Assembly: GCA_964020085.1 (NCBI GenBank)
Contig: OZ026597.1
Span: 15,159,515-15,223,514 of the forward strand
Length of the DNA stretch: 64,000 nucleotides
Direction of reading: 5' to 3'
From: Micromussa lordhowensis
Lineage: Eukaryota > Cnidaria > Anthozoa > Scleractinia > Lobophylliidae
In this document: in pieces, positions 1 through 10,255 of the stretch
How the letters are laid out: each line of letters starts with the position of its first letter
How positions within the stretch are numbered: position 1 is the first letter of the stretch
Position numbers and translations under genes: made by a program
The notes under the pieces: generated by a model
Seen by the model: the letters and a program-made list of their open reading frames with translations, nothing else
The model's database searches: none
What the model was told of the DNA's origin: nothing

Positions 1-405
1 ATCAAATATTAAGCAGTGCATGTTTGAGAAACCCATGCTGGCAAAAGCTCTTGCTGATTTAGGAGTTGTTTTTGATTAAAATAATAATTAATGAAAGGAG
101 AAGTTTGAGCTTTCATAGCAACAATAATAATGTGTTTATTCACTGGAACATGAGAGAAAACGCTGTTGTGCTCCAACCTACATGCAATCATAGCCATAAG
201 ACACTCATTTTGTGCTTTTGAAACACTATTTTCTATGTGCTGTTGTACCTACAGTGCAACTAATAATTATTAATTTACATATTAAAAAACCTAAGAGTAC
301 TAGTGTTGGTAGTGTGTCCTTGGCACCTTGCATCAGCAGCTGAGTATGTACAGTATTTGCCCTATTCTCAGTTCCAAGTAGCTACCATAACCATATGAAC
401 AAGAT

Positions 406-417
406 TTTATTTTTATT
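406..417 (-). terminator. Candidate polyadenylation signals of the DED-NB-ARC-TPR gene
   Basis: Two back-to-back AATAAA hexamers lie on the minus strand (417-412 and 411-406), about 130 bp past the stop codon. They are plausible 3'-end signals. No cleavage-site evidence is visible, and AT-rich DNA makes chance matches common. Confidence 0.4.
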
Positions 418-543
418 TGATTTTTCTATATGTGGGTTGGGCATGGAATGAAAGGTCGTTGTAGATTATAAGAAAACATGTTAAGATCTCGTTGTCAAGA
501 AAGAATGTGACATATCCATTTAGTCACCTTAGAATGAGTCATC

Positions 544-768
544 TTAACAAATCTCAGGCTGCGGCTCATAAATAGACGAGGATCTTTCATTAGCTAACAG
601 TTCCTCATTTTTGGCCTCATCATCTCGTCCAAGCCTTTCCAGGACATGGGCGATTGCTCGGTGGGTACGTACGGTCTCCTGATGATGTCCTAAAACCTTG
701 TCCTGTATGGTCAATGCACTCCGAAGTGCTTCCAGAGCATCATTCAATTGTCCTTGGATGGCTAAAGC
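544..768 (-). CDS. Exon 4 (last) of the DED-NB-ARC-TPR gene
   Basis: This 225-nt terminal exon starts after the acceptor TTTAACAG and ends with TAA at 546-544. It encodes the last TPR (ALxIQGQLNDALEAL, then LGHHQETVRTH) and a short charged tail ending in EPQPEIC. It joins exon 3 in phase 0. Confidence 0.85.
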   Translation of the reverse strand, partial: ALAIQGQLNDALEALRSALTIQDKVLGHHQETVRTHRAIAHVLERLGRDDEAKNEELLANERSSSIYEPQPEIC

Positions 769-1107
769 CTGTTAAATTAAACGCAGAATAGCATTTCATC
801 CCCATGAATGCTCCATATCAAATATCCATACACATCAGTGCCCCACTACTCCACAAAATATCTGCATGTGCCAAAACAATGCAGGATGATTCAATGTGGT
901 CCAAAGAGAAAAAAAGCACTGCCCCATTCATACTGAAAAAGGAAATCTTTGCAACTTAGCTACATAGAGGGCCATAAAACCCAGAGTCTTTCACAAATCC
1001 CGATTCAACCCGCTAGTGACCAAGTTTGTGTGTAGTTGTCCGGGGGTTTTTGTAAGACTACTTTTATAATCTAGAACTGCATATACACTGCATATTGGAT
1101 AACAGCC

Positions 1108-1141
<34 letters not shown>

Positions 1142-4100
1142 GAAGAGTTTTAATTGGCTTGGCCATCATGGGCTATGGGCCATTATACCATGCTCTATGA
1201 ATATGGCAAGCATTGCATGATTTCTTTTAGCCATTTTTATTTTTTTTAAAGTTTAGTTTGCTATATTTTTGGGGCGTTTTTAATAAAACAACTAGACGCT
1301 CTAAGAGCGTTTACTCGGGCCTCGCTACGAATATGCGTATTGGACGCTAAATATAAAAACAAATAAATGAATCACGATATTTTAGCACGACTGTATTATT
1401 CATCAGTATATCCATTAGTGGTTTCGTCTGGTACCCTTCTAATCCAGTCGCAAGTTGTGAGTTTCAATCAGTTTGGTTCAAGAATCAAGCACAGCTGTCT
1501 ACACATTTATGGAGAACTGGATTGCAAAGGATTTTCCAGGTCTTTTTACAACTTATGGCGATTACATTGTACATGCTAGTAAAAATTGTACGAAGTTCAT
1601 TTACTGGTCGCAGCGATCCGAGTGAATTTCTGGAATTGTGCAGCTACACACAAATCATGATAAAGATAAAACAACAGCCTAACGACAAGGTGTCAAATTA
1701 CACCGAACAGAATTCGCATAAACTTTCAAGTTGCGCGTTTTTTCGCGGATAACTTCCGAGAATTTGCGACCCTTAACTAGTTTATAAAGAAATATTCAAG
1801 CTACATATTTTTATTGAATTAAGGCAGGTGTATCTTTAAAAACAAACTAATTTATAAGGGAAGATGAGACATTCTGTTTTGCTATTTATTTTGGTTTCTT
1901 ACTCGTCTAGTCCATGTCACTCACGCAACATGATTTAACAGTAAACACAGTTTCCTCGAAGTAGTAGTGATTGCTAAGACTGCTAAGTATTTTTTAACTA
2001 CTAGTGAAAGAAATTGAATTGGCAAACCTATCGTCAATGCAGATTTTGCTTAGGACTTCAAGAACATTGGTTCGTCATTAATCCCGCACAATTCCCCGCA
2101 CAATCGAAGCCGTTCTAATTTTCCCGGGCAATTTGCCTCCAAAATCATACAATGATATCTTTTTTTTCACCTTACTAGAAAGCCAACTAACTTGAAGGTA
2201 CGATATTTCATTCAAGTTACCGAAGGTTTATCTTTCCAAATTTGGAGATCGACATATTTTGCGCGGTGAAAGAAAGAAGTCGCATGTTTTAATATTAAAG
2301 TTACGAGTCTCCAACAACGTTTTCGTATTTAGCTCGTTTCACTGCAATATGATTTGTTTTACTGTCATGTTCAAATAATAACAGCCGTAGCTACATACCG
2401 TCGTTGACTCCGTATTGTTTGGTCAGAATTTTCGTAGTTTGGACTCATTCCGCGATCGGCTCAGTTGTTACCCTGGTCCCAGAGGCTTTCTTGTATTCTT
2501 GTATTATTGTGACGCGAACCTCTTCTTTTAATTTTTTTTTACTGGCACGAAGCGCTGAGAGCCGAGGAAAAGAAAGCCTCTGTTATCTCACGAGAACGTT
2601 TCAAGCGTAAAGTTTGCTTACCTGGCTGTCTTTCAAGCACTATAATTCGTGGACTGACCCCTTCCGAAAATGATCGACATCTTTGTGTGTGACATCTAAG
2701 TATAAGGCCGGCGATTCTTGCCAAAATACTCAAAAAGAGCGAGGTCTTGTCCCCAGTTTCCACGGTCCACGCATGGAACGCCTGGGACCATGACCCCCCT
2801 TTTGGCGAGGAAAACGGTTGCATTTTATGACTCGGGACCCCCTGCGGGGCCCGAGTAATTATTCCACTCACCCTTGTTGGATATGAGATGATTATAGCCA
2901 ACTCGGCACTATGCACCTCGTTGGCTATCTACCATCTCATATCCAACGTGCGCTTGTGGAGTAATTATGGAATAATTGTTAAGTACAGTGCCATATTGTA
3001 CATGTAAAAACAACAGAAAAGGACAACAAGATCAAATCCTTTAAGAAACATGTACAAAAACTGTCCATTGTTAAACTTGTTCACATGCATATGGTCACTG
3101 TGATACATGTACATCATTTTTTAATTATAGCATTCATCATGACAGAATTTGACGAACATTGTACACTTGCATCACATGACCTTTTCCTTCAAACAGTACC
3201 AGTGACTGGTACTGTACTTGCCCGCTTCAACATCTCTCAAGAGTTAAGTAAAACTCTTGACACTACTTAGGGGATGAAAAAGAAATTCATCTACATGTAC
3301 ATGTATATCACTAAATTTACCTTGCCAAGGCCATGGAAAGAGCGAGCTGTTTCCTGGTGATCACCCAGAGAATTCTTCCGCATGCGCAGTGCATCACGTA
3401 GGAACTTGATGGCACTTTCATAGTCTCCAAGAGCCTGATAAGACATGCCCATATCATCCATCAGAGTGGCTGTAAAAGGATGGTCTCCTAGCAACTCTAG
3501 ATACACTGGAAGTGAGTACTCTGCTCTGTACTTGTTAGCTTCATGGTGGGCTTCATTGAAAGCATAGGCAGCTGTATTATGGAACAAAATAAGAACACAA
3601 CATGTTAGCTGCTTAAGGCAAACAACAGTTTATTTACTTAAAAATATTGAAGGGCTGCAGTCAGGATGAAACAGTTGAAATTTAAAAGCGATCTCTGGCT
3701 AAAAAGATTAAAAGCTACAAGCCTTTGACTACCCGAACTGCAGTCCTCCACGGGTAAAATGACAAATAAACAACAGTTTATTTACTTAAAAATATTGAAG
3801 GGCTGCAGCCAGGATGAAACATAGTTGAAATTTAAAAGCGATCTCTGGCTAAAAAGATTAAAAACTACAAGCCTTTGACTACCCGAACTGCAATCCTCCA
3901 CGGGTAAAATGAATGATAAGAAAAAAAATCTTCTTATCATTCATTTTACCTGTTGAAGACTGCAGTTCAGGCAGTCGAAAGCACATACGTGTAGTTTTTA
4001 ATCTTAATAGCCAGAGATCGCTTTTAAATTTCAACTACATGTAAGTTTATTTACTGTCTGTAAAGTGCTTGTCTCAAACTTAATAATAATTCTTCAAGTT

Positions 4101-7100
4101 TAGACAAAGGAATCCATCACTGTGATGGTGTTTGGATACCTGACCTTAATTAGCATACATGTAGATTTTTACCCTTTTGTTTTCAAATTTTTTCTTTGGT
4201 TTTAGTTTCAGTCGAGGAGATATATCAAACACTCGAGACAGTGTTTGACCACATTTCCAAACACCTTAAAAGTTCGTTAAATAATATACTCTGCTATGCA
4301 ACATATTTTCAACTCTCTTCTTGGTGTTTGGAAATGTGGTAAAACATGGTCTTTCATGTTAGGTACATGTATATTTTACTAATCAGTTTTTTATGGCAAC
4401 TGGTTTCAAACTCGCATTACTCTACATATACATTTCAAACATGCAGTGATTAATCTTTTACAATTTGTACATCTATGGGTAAGTGGTACAATACATTTAC
4501 AGGTACATGTAAACCTACCAGTATGTTAAAGAAATTACATCTTGCACATGCCACATAGTGGACTTATATACACATTTTTTTAATGTTTGTACTATGTGAT
4601 CTGATCAAGAATTCCTTTCTAACACCTTCTCCAGAATTACTCAGGAGCATGTGCTGTTTAACTCTATACAGTTATAACAATTCCATATTTGAGATTAATG
4701 GTCTACAGCCAATGACTGGAGTCATTGACAAGACATACAGTAGAACCTTCCGTAAGCGACCACCTACAATATCAAGCCTTTGTGGTCGCTTACAGGAGGT
4801 GGTCGCTTATGAGAGCTTACACCATAGTGGGTCACAATTTTGCCTCGTGTTTTCAAGGTTTTTTTGCATGTGAAAAGTCAATTTTGAAACAAAATCTGGT
4901 ACTTCCCATTGAGAAATTTCTGTCTCTTGTACTACTTAGGAATGCAAGAATGTTATCCAATTTTCACTATATTAACTATAAATGGTCGCTTATGGGAGGT
5001 TAATATCAAAAGAAAATTTCAAACTTTTAGCTCTAAAAGCGGTCACAGTTGCTTACCAGAGGTGGTCAGCAGTCGCTTACAAGAGGTTCCAGATGTTGTG
5101 ATTTGACTTGGAAACCTTTGGTATTTTAGAAAACTAGTCACTGAGGAGAGGTGGTCGCAACCGGAGGTTTGACTGTATTTGATTTTGCTCAGTGCAAGTG
5201 CCTCCCTCCACTCAACAATACAGGTTTATTACTTACCTCCAAGATCTTTATAAGCAACTGCAGTGAAAATCCTATCCTTGTGAACTTTCTCTCGGATGTC
5301 AATGGCTTTTCTAATGAGTGGGATGGCTTTTTCCAAATCTTTGGACTGTCCAAAACAACGGCCAAGTTTACTCAAACAAAATGCACGTACGACCGAGGAG
5401 TCGTCACCAAGCTCTCTTTGTATGGTGTCAGCCTCTTTGAACTTGGCGACAGCGGGTGGACATGGAAGATGACATGCACAGTGTGAAAGGATGCAGTATG
5501 CCTCTGAGGTCAAGCAGTCACTGTAGCGCTTCTTGTTCCCCACTCTTTTGCAGGCATCAGTGAATTGGCCATAAACTGAGAGAAACTTCTCTTTTCTGAA
5601 CACCTTAGCTAAGAAAGGAGCAACTTCAACTGCTGTGTCGATGCACAATTCTTCCAAGTCAGGGTCAGCCAACGAGTCTTGCAAGGCCTGCCTTATGTTG
5701 CGTCGATTGATCAGGAACTTCTGGACTGCGTGACAACAACTCTTAGAAAGAAAGAGTGTATACAGCTCCTTTAACATGCCCAAACAGTGAATGTTGAACA
5801 ATTTTTTGGCTGATTGGTAGGGTGGATACAAATCTGATTCCTGATGTGCGCGATCAATACAGAAAGACTGGATAATACTATGGACATAGTACTGTTTTAA
5901 CAAATAATCAAACTGGAGCATGGAGTTGTCCACAAGGTTTTGAAGCAACATTCCCAGTTTATATGCAGATAGGTCTCTCAGTAGAAACTGGGCATCAGAC
6001 ACATTGAATGACATAGGGAACACTGCTAAGGATATAAGAGCAACTTGCTGCTCAGGATCAAGACGGCCAAAGCAGATTCCAAGACAGTTAAAGAGCTGAT
6101 GATTGTGGGACAATGAATAAAGACTGAATGATTTAAGGGTTGATACCGGGCTCATTTGAAACTCATTTATAAGAGCACCAGCATCAACTCCCTTTGCCAG
6201 GAGAGCTGCAGTTGTGCGAAGAACCAATGGCACCCCACCACAGTGATACGCCAACTGTTCCGCATGTTCCTCAGATACTCTGGACTCCAGTTTGAGCAGT
6301 AACTCCTTTGCATGGTCAGGACAAAGAGAATCTAACCGAAGCTCAAACATTTCTACTGTAAAAAATGTGATGGATTGGCGTGATGTGATCAGGATTTTCA
6401 CATGAGGGCTAGTTTCTGCAACAGTTTCAATGAAATGGCAAAATTCCTCTTTTACCTGGGGAAGCAACATGTCCTCTGCATTGTCCAGAATAATTACAGA
6501 GTGTTTGTTCAATGTGCGCAGGCAGTGTTTAGCTTGCTGGATCAACCGTTCTCCACCCGCCACTATCTGAAGTGCCCCAAGAAGGGAGTTCATCATGCCA
6601 TTCATAGATGTCAAATTCCTGAGCGAGATGTAGTATACACTTGTTTTTCCTTGGGCTATCAGTTCATGTCCCACTTGGATGGCCACAGCAGACTTGCCAA
6701 AACCTGGAGGTCCAGTGATGGAAACTATCTGACAGGAATCACTTGCGTTGAGTTTCTCCAGTACGGTAGCACATTGTCCTTTGCGTCCCACAAAATTTGG
6801 AACTTTGCAAGGAATTCCACCCAAGTACTTAAAAGCTTCTGTAACAGCAGCTCCTAATAAACAAGGGACAAAAAAAGTATAAACATATTGAGTATTTATC
6901 ACAAGCAGAGTTTTAATATGATCAGACAACTTGGTGTATACACATTGCTAATAATAATATTCTAGGGGAAAAATACCATCGTTGTAGTGTTTCTTTTAAA
7001 ATAAATTGCAATATTTAGGGAGGAAGCCCTAGCTGGTTTTTATGCGGGTCCTCTATCCTGGTGAAATTGAAATATGGAGGTGTTGGTTATTGTGGAGGGA

Positions 7101-9349
7101 GGAAAACCAAAAAACCCAGTGGCAAACCCTGGGAGCAAAGCGAGAACCAACAACAAACCAACCCACATTTGGCACAGGGCAAGAATCAAGCCTGGGCGAC
7201 GTTGGTGGGAGGTGAGCGTTGTAACCACTGCACCATCCCTGTCGCCTTCTGAATTATAAAAGCACTAAGGAAAGACTGGGTGAAAGAGAAATACTTTATG
7301 GAAAAATGATGTTCTAAGGCATCTGTTTGCACAATGGTTTCTAGTTCCCCTACACTTTCCTGAATGTTAAGAATTAAACATAGAATATTTAAGCATTGGC
7401 AAAGCTTGCATATCACTGGATTCGGAGTAAGCAAAATTTGTAACAAGACAAGCTAGTAGGATTCACCATCAAGGAAGAGCACATTCACTTGTACGAAACT
7501 AGTAAAATCCTAAAAATAACATTGGTTGCAGAAAAATCACAGGCCACTCTATGAGCAACTTGCAAATGGAAGAGACAAATGAAAGTACTTAAAAGCAAAA
7601 CTTTTCTTTAATTTACATGAGCAGTACATGTTTTAACATCTTAAGTTAAAGTAAAAAACATTAGTTTTTCACAAGAATACATGATGAATAGTAGTTATTG
7701 AGAAGGAAACAGTCATGTTTCTATTTACACAGGTTTTCAGTTTCTTTTCTATTTTTGATTTCCAGGTTCTGTAGTGAACAGACATGTTGAAAAATATTGT
7801 TTTCACTGATGCAGTAATACCACCAATAGGGATTAAAACGAAAGTGAATAATGATCCTCGCAGTGAATTTTCCAATTTAAGCAACTGGAAAGAAGAAGCC
7901 TGAAAAAAATTAGGGCTTCAACGGGATCCCGTTGAAGCCCTGATTGTTTTTTCAGGCTTCTTCTTTCCAGTTGCTTAAATTGGAAAATTCACTGCGAGGA
8001 TCATTCTTCACTTTCATCTATGACCGCAGTTCAAATATATGAATTATTTCATATATACTTACATCAGGGATTAAAACGTTAAACAAATTTTAATACAGTT
8101 AAACCATCTTAATTTTATTTGGCACATACAAAAGTCATGAACATTGCATCTAACACCTACATGTATAACCTTTTACCAAGGCAAAAACTGTTATCAGTAT
8201 GACATTTGTACTCTTAAAAATGCAATAAGGCGCATTTCATCAACAACATTTTATGCCTTCATCATAGAACTCTCTCTTATGCATGCATGCATGCCAATTG
8301 GAAGTAAAACCTGTCTGCAAAATAGGTAATGTCACGCAAAAGGAAGTATACTGGTAATTATTATTTTTGCATGCACAACAAAAAATATCTCTAGCAGTAT
8401 ATAGAATCCAGCTATCAAGGGAAATAAAAATCATGCAGGCACAGGTTGGCCGATTTGGAACCCCATATGTTCTCTAACTTCCTAAAGAGCACTCCCATTT
8501 CTGATTACAGGTTCAACAAAACACACATACATGTAAGCATACCGGATGACTGGGTGATAACATCGGTATCAATAATCATGCATGGCGAGACAATCGATAA
8601 TGTACTCATTATAATAGGTCATTTTGTGGAGTTCATAATTTACATGTACATTGTTTTTAGCAGATAACAATAATTTGATAACGATTTCCGAAAAAGTTTA
8701 CCGATCATAATAATATCAAAGAACTTAGGACCAGCGCGTCAGAACTCTCTTTCAGTGGAGAGTAACAAAAACAAGTTTTAACACCTTCTATATTTCTTTA
8801 ATTTTCCACCCAGCTGTACATGTATTTCTCCACCCCCGCTGGCCGGAAATCTACCTGTATCACGTCTTTAAGTTTAGCACGAAAACTTGAAAACAAAAAC
8901 TATTATCAAAACTATAAGCTTAAATAAATATTACTTTTGTAAATGATGGTACAACTAATTTTTTCCAGGCGGGGGAGTGATCAAAAAGCCACCCGCTAAT
9001 TGTTTGTCTTAATGAAAATATGCTTCAAGCTTCATACAGTTTTCGCGCACGAACCGTTCATTTAAACAGTGGTGCCAGAAGACTTACTTTCTACTCCAAG
9101 AAGACGATTCCTGAGATCGTGTCGTCCAATGTGGAACAGTAAAGAAGAGAGTGGATCCTTATTCTCATCGCTGAGGTCACAGCAATGAATCAGCTCAAGG
9201 AAAAGTTCTCGCGGACGTGTGACTGTCTCGAGATGGCTTGCTGGAACGGTCCCCTCGCACAAAAACTTCAGGTTCTCGAAATCTTCATCTGTAAGCTCCC
9301 GGCCAATTGACAGCAGCAAAGAGAGGAAAGCTGGGTCTCCTGAATTCAT
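544..9349 (-). CDS. DED-NB-ARC-TPR STAND ATPase (apoptosome/NLR-like), four exons
   Basis: The exons on the minus strand are 9349-9088, 6853-5237, 3571-3321 and 768-544. All junctions are GT-AG and in phase, giving 2355 nt, or 784 residues plus stop. Residues 1-87 are a death effector domain: LKFLC at 27-31 and the RxDL-type motif RHDL at 76-79. Residues ~105-400 are an NB-ARC ATPase: Walker A GPPGFGKS at 135-142, Walker B VIILDNAED around 207-215, a sensor-like ITSRQ at 243-247 and GGVPL, the GLPL-like motif, at 293-297. The C-terminal third carries TPR-type helices with LGDxxET-like turns. Known for the family: such STAND proteins oligomerise on nucleotide exchange and recruit death-fold partners, usually caspases. 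Inference: a cytosolic apoptosis or immunity scaffold that uses a DED where APAF1 uses a CARD and TPRs where it uses WD40 repeats. Further small phase-neutral exons in the 2.2-kb first intron cannot be excluded. Confidence 0.85.
1108..2975 (+). repeat. MITE split by a later insertion (left part 1108-1292, right part ~2857-2975)
   Basis: The two outer parts match, in order, a continuous ~290-bp element found in reverse at 12317-12606. Shared landmarks are the blocks around TGGGCTATGGGCCATTATA, TTTGGGGCGTTTTTAATAAA, then ATTATTCCACTCACCCTTG, GTTGGATATGAGATGATTAT and GCGCTTGTGGA. The right part is itself an imperfect palindrome around GTTGGCTAT. The element lies in the last intron of the DED-NB-ARC-TPR gene. 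Confidence 0.75.
1311..2858. mobile_element. TIR-bounded ~1.55-kb insertion inside the MITE
   Basis: The insertion is bounded by an 11-bp inverted repeat, TTACTCGGGCC at 1311-1321 and GGCCCGAGTAA at 2848-2858. Comparison with the uninterrupted MITE copy near 12.4 kb places the breakpoint at AAAACAA/TTATTCC. A short hairpin (ACGCTC-TAA-GAGCGT, 1296-1310) sits just outside the left TIR. I recognise no transposase; the longest reading frame (minus, 2539-2916) resembles no family I know. Probably a non-autonomous DNA transposon. Confidence 0.5.
3321..3571 (-). CDS. Exon 3 of the DED-NB-ARC-TPR gene (TPR repeats)
   Basis: This 251-nt exon begins in phase 1 after an ATAATACAG acceptor and ends in phase 0 at GGCAAG/GTAAAT. 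It encodes two TPR units; MGMSYQALGDYESAIKFL and the following RMRKNSLGDHQETA turn are typical of kinesin-light-chain-type TPRs (42-residue spacing, LGDHxETA). The bulk of its translation has no stop. Confidence 0.85.
3621..4051. repeat. Direct plus inverted triplicate repeat
   Basis: Copy 1 (3621-3768) and copy 2 (3769-3914) are near-identical direct repeats of ~146 bp, running from AACAACAGTTTATTTACTT to CCTCCACGGGTAAAATGA. A third copy (3932-4051) is inverted, meeting copy 2 at a short palindrome, GAATGATAAGA...TCTTATCATTC, centred near 3930. The repeat sits in intron 2 of the DED-NB-ARC-TPR gene. The inverted pair would form a long hairpin. Confidence 0.85.
4736..5177. mobile_element. TIR element with GGTCGCTTAC minisatellite arms
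   Basis: The ends are inverted (TACAGTAGAACCTTCCGTAAGCG... and ...CGCAACCGGAGGTTTGACTGTA). The word GGTCGCTTAC or a close variant recurs many times inside (near 4783, 4800, 4984, 5038, 5071 and 5153), in both orientations. No transposase is present. It lies just downstream of exon 2 of the DED-NB-ARC-TPR gene. Inference: a non-autonomous DNA transposon whose subterminal repeats may be transposase-binding sites. Confidence 0.65.
5237..6853 (-). CDS. Exon 2 of the DED-NB-ARC-TPR gene (NB-ARC and first TPRs)
   Basis: A single 1617-nt exon holds the whole ATPase module. The acceptor is a pyrimidine-rich stretch ending TTTATTAG before GAGCTGC; the donor is GGAG/GTAAGT. It completes the split codon left by exon 1 (phase 1) and ends in phase 1. 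Walker A lysine 141, the Walker B aspartates and the GGVPL motif are intact, and no stop interrupts it, so the ATPase looks functional. The last ~90 residues form TPR-like pairs (AxxxLGRCFG, AIxLIRKAIDI). Confidence 0.9.
7035..7250 (-). mobile_element. tRNA-derived SINE-like sequence
   Basis: Read on the minus strand from 7250, a box-A-like TGGTGCAGTGG is followed ~35-40 bp later by a box-B-like GGCTTGATTC, the spacing of an internal pol III promoter. The head sequence does not fold into a convincing tRNA, so this is better read as a SINE head. The sequence lies in intron 1 of the DED-NB-ARC-TPR gene. Confidence 0.45.
7840..8015. repeat. Near-perfect 176-bp palindrome (MITE-like)
   Basis: The arms of ~85 bp match almost base for base, from GAAAGTGAATAATGATCC at the left to GGATCATTCTTCACTTTC at the right, with the centre AACGGGATCCCGTT near 7927. 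There is almost no loop. It lies in intron 1 of the DED-NB-ARC-TPR gene. Confidence 0.9.
9088..9349 (-). CDS. Exon 1 of the DED-NB-ARC-TPR gene (death effector domain)
   Basis: The exon encodes residues 1-87 plus one base and starts at ATG 9349-9347. The donor GTAAGT follows the GVE-A sequence. Six-helix DED features are visible: hydrophobic L-L-L near residues 9-13, LKFLC at 27-31, ELFLELI around 48-54 and RHDL at 76-79. Reading on past the donor reaches a stop within eight codons, as expected of an exon end. Confidence 0.85.
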
Positions 9350-9942
9350 GAGGGATTAAAATGGTGAAAACTAGAATAAAATGAAATACACCTTGTCACA
9401 TATTGAATTTATCGAGAAATGGCGAAATATATTTTCCTGGTAGACTAGTTACCAGTCTCTTCGAGCTTTTGATTGACATTTGATGCAAAATGGCGGACGA
9501 AAGTTTCTATAAACGGAAAGTTCGCGAAATGCTTGGCTCGCTTGGCTTTGTTTGTCAGAGTTTTGTTTAATCTTCGTTCCCTTGTTCACCAGTCAGTAAT
9601 TAAGAAGATTTAGCGTCATTCGACCTCAAACCAGAGCGTTAAATGCTGACAGTCGACCGAAGCTGATGGCAACAACGATATGGCATCTTGGTGCTACTGT
9701 GTCAAAGATTATCACAGCTGGAATTAAAAGCAAAGAATTGATACGGAGGAGACTTTTAGTCTTCAAGAGGATGGATGTTTTGGCTCATAGAAGGCCGTGT
9801 ATTTTACAGCCAATGTACTAAATGGTTTCTGGACACGCTTAATTAGGCTTAATTTATGAAGCTTTTAAAAGTTTATGTTTTTGTTGACAAGTAAGCTTAC
9901 ATTGTAACCTTTTACTACAAAAAGCCATCGTTAAGGAGAAAA
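9350..9942. promoter_or_regulatory. Divergent intergenic region, putative bidirectional promoter
   Basis: 593 bp separate the minus-strand DED gene start (9349) from the plus-strand RCC1 gene start (9943). A YY1-like word AAAATGGCGGA occurs at 9488-9498, as is common at animal TSS-proximal sites. From its ATG a 26-codon reading frame runs 9490-9570 (MADESFYKRK...), which may be an upstream ORF of the RCC1 transcript. I see no clear TATA box. Shared regulation is inferred only from geometry. Confidence 0.45.
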
Positions 9943-10255
9943 ATGCTTCAGAATAATTCAGTTCTGGAGAATGAAACCCAGCCTCAAGAAGAAACAGAGA
10001 CTGATGATTTGATTTTTAGTGACGGCGAGGAACCTCCTATAGACTATGTACCTGCAATACAACCACTACCGTCCAAGCACACTTTAGATGGAGGGCTCCT
10101 TATAGTTTGGGGCTGTGGAGAATTTGGTCAGCATGGTCATGGCCATTCTGAAGATGTACCTTGTTGTGATGCTATAGGAAGTCCTGTTTGGCTTGGTCAA
10201 GAAAGGATGGTAGTTGAAGTAGCTTGTGGTTCAAGCCATACAGTGATCCTTACAG
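9943..10255 (+). CDS. RCC1-propeller gene exon 1
   Basis: Exon 1 encodes residues 1-104 plus one base. An acidic N-terminal leader (QEETETDDLIFSDGEE) precedes the first RCC1 blade (LLIVWGCGEFGQHGHG, then EVACGSSHTVILT). The donor is ACAG/GTTAGT. The ATG has A at -3 (AAAAATG) and is the only start in frame. Confidence 0.8.

Noticed and set aside
2539..2916. 125-codon minus-strand frame in the TIR insertion
   Set aside because: No transposase motif; spans the element end and the MITE palindrome.
4736..5177. Possible CRISPR-like array because of repeated GGTCGCTTAC
   Set aside because: Repeats are short, irregularly spaced and in both orientations, bounded by TIRs, in an animal intron.
5151..5486. 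111-codon plus-strand reading frame
   Set aside because: Overlaps the 3' end of the NB-ARC exon and the end of a TIR element; no domain features.
6402..6857. 151-codon plus-strand reading frame
   Set aside because: It is the antisense shadow of the NB-ARC exon; codon pattern and motifs belong to the minus strand.
8276..8292. Alternating ATGCATGCATGCATG tract
   Set aside because: A short simple repeat with no further structure around it.
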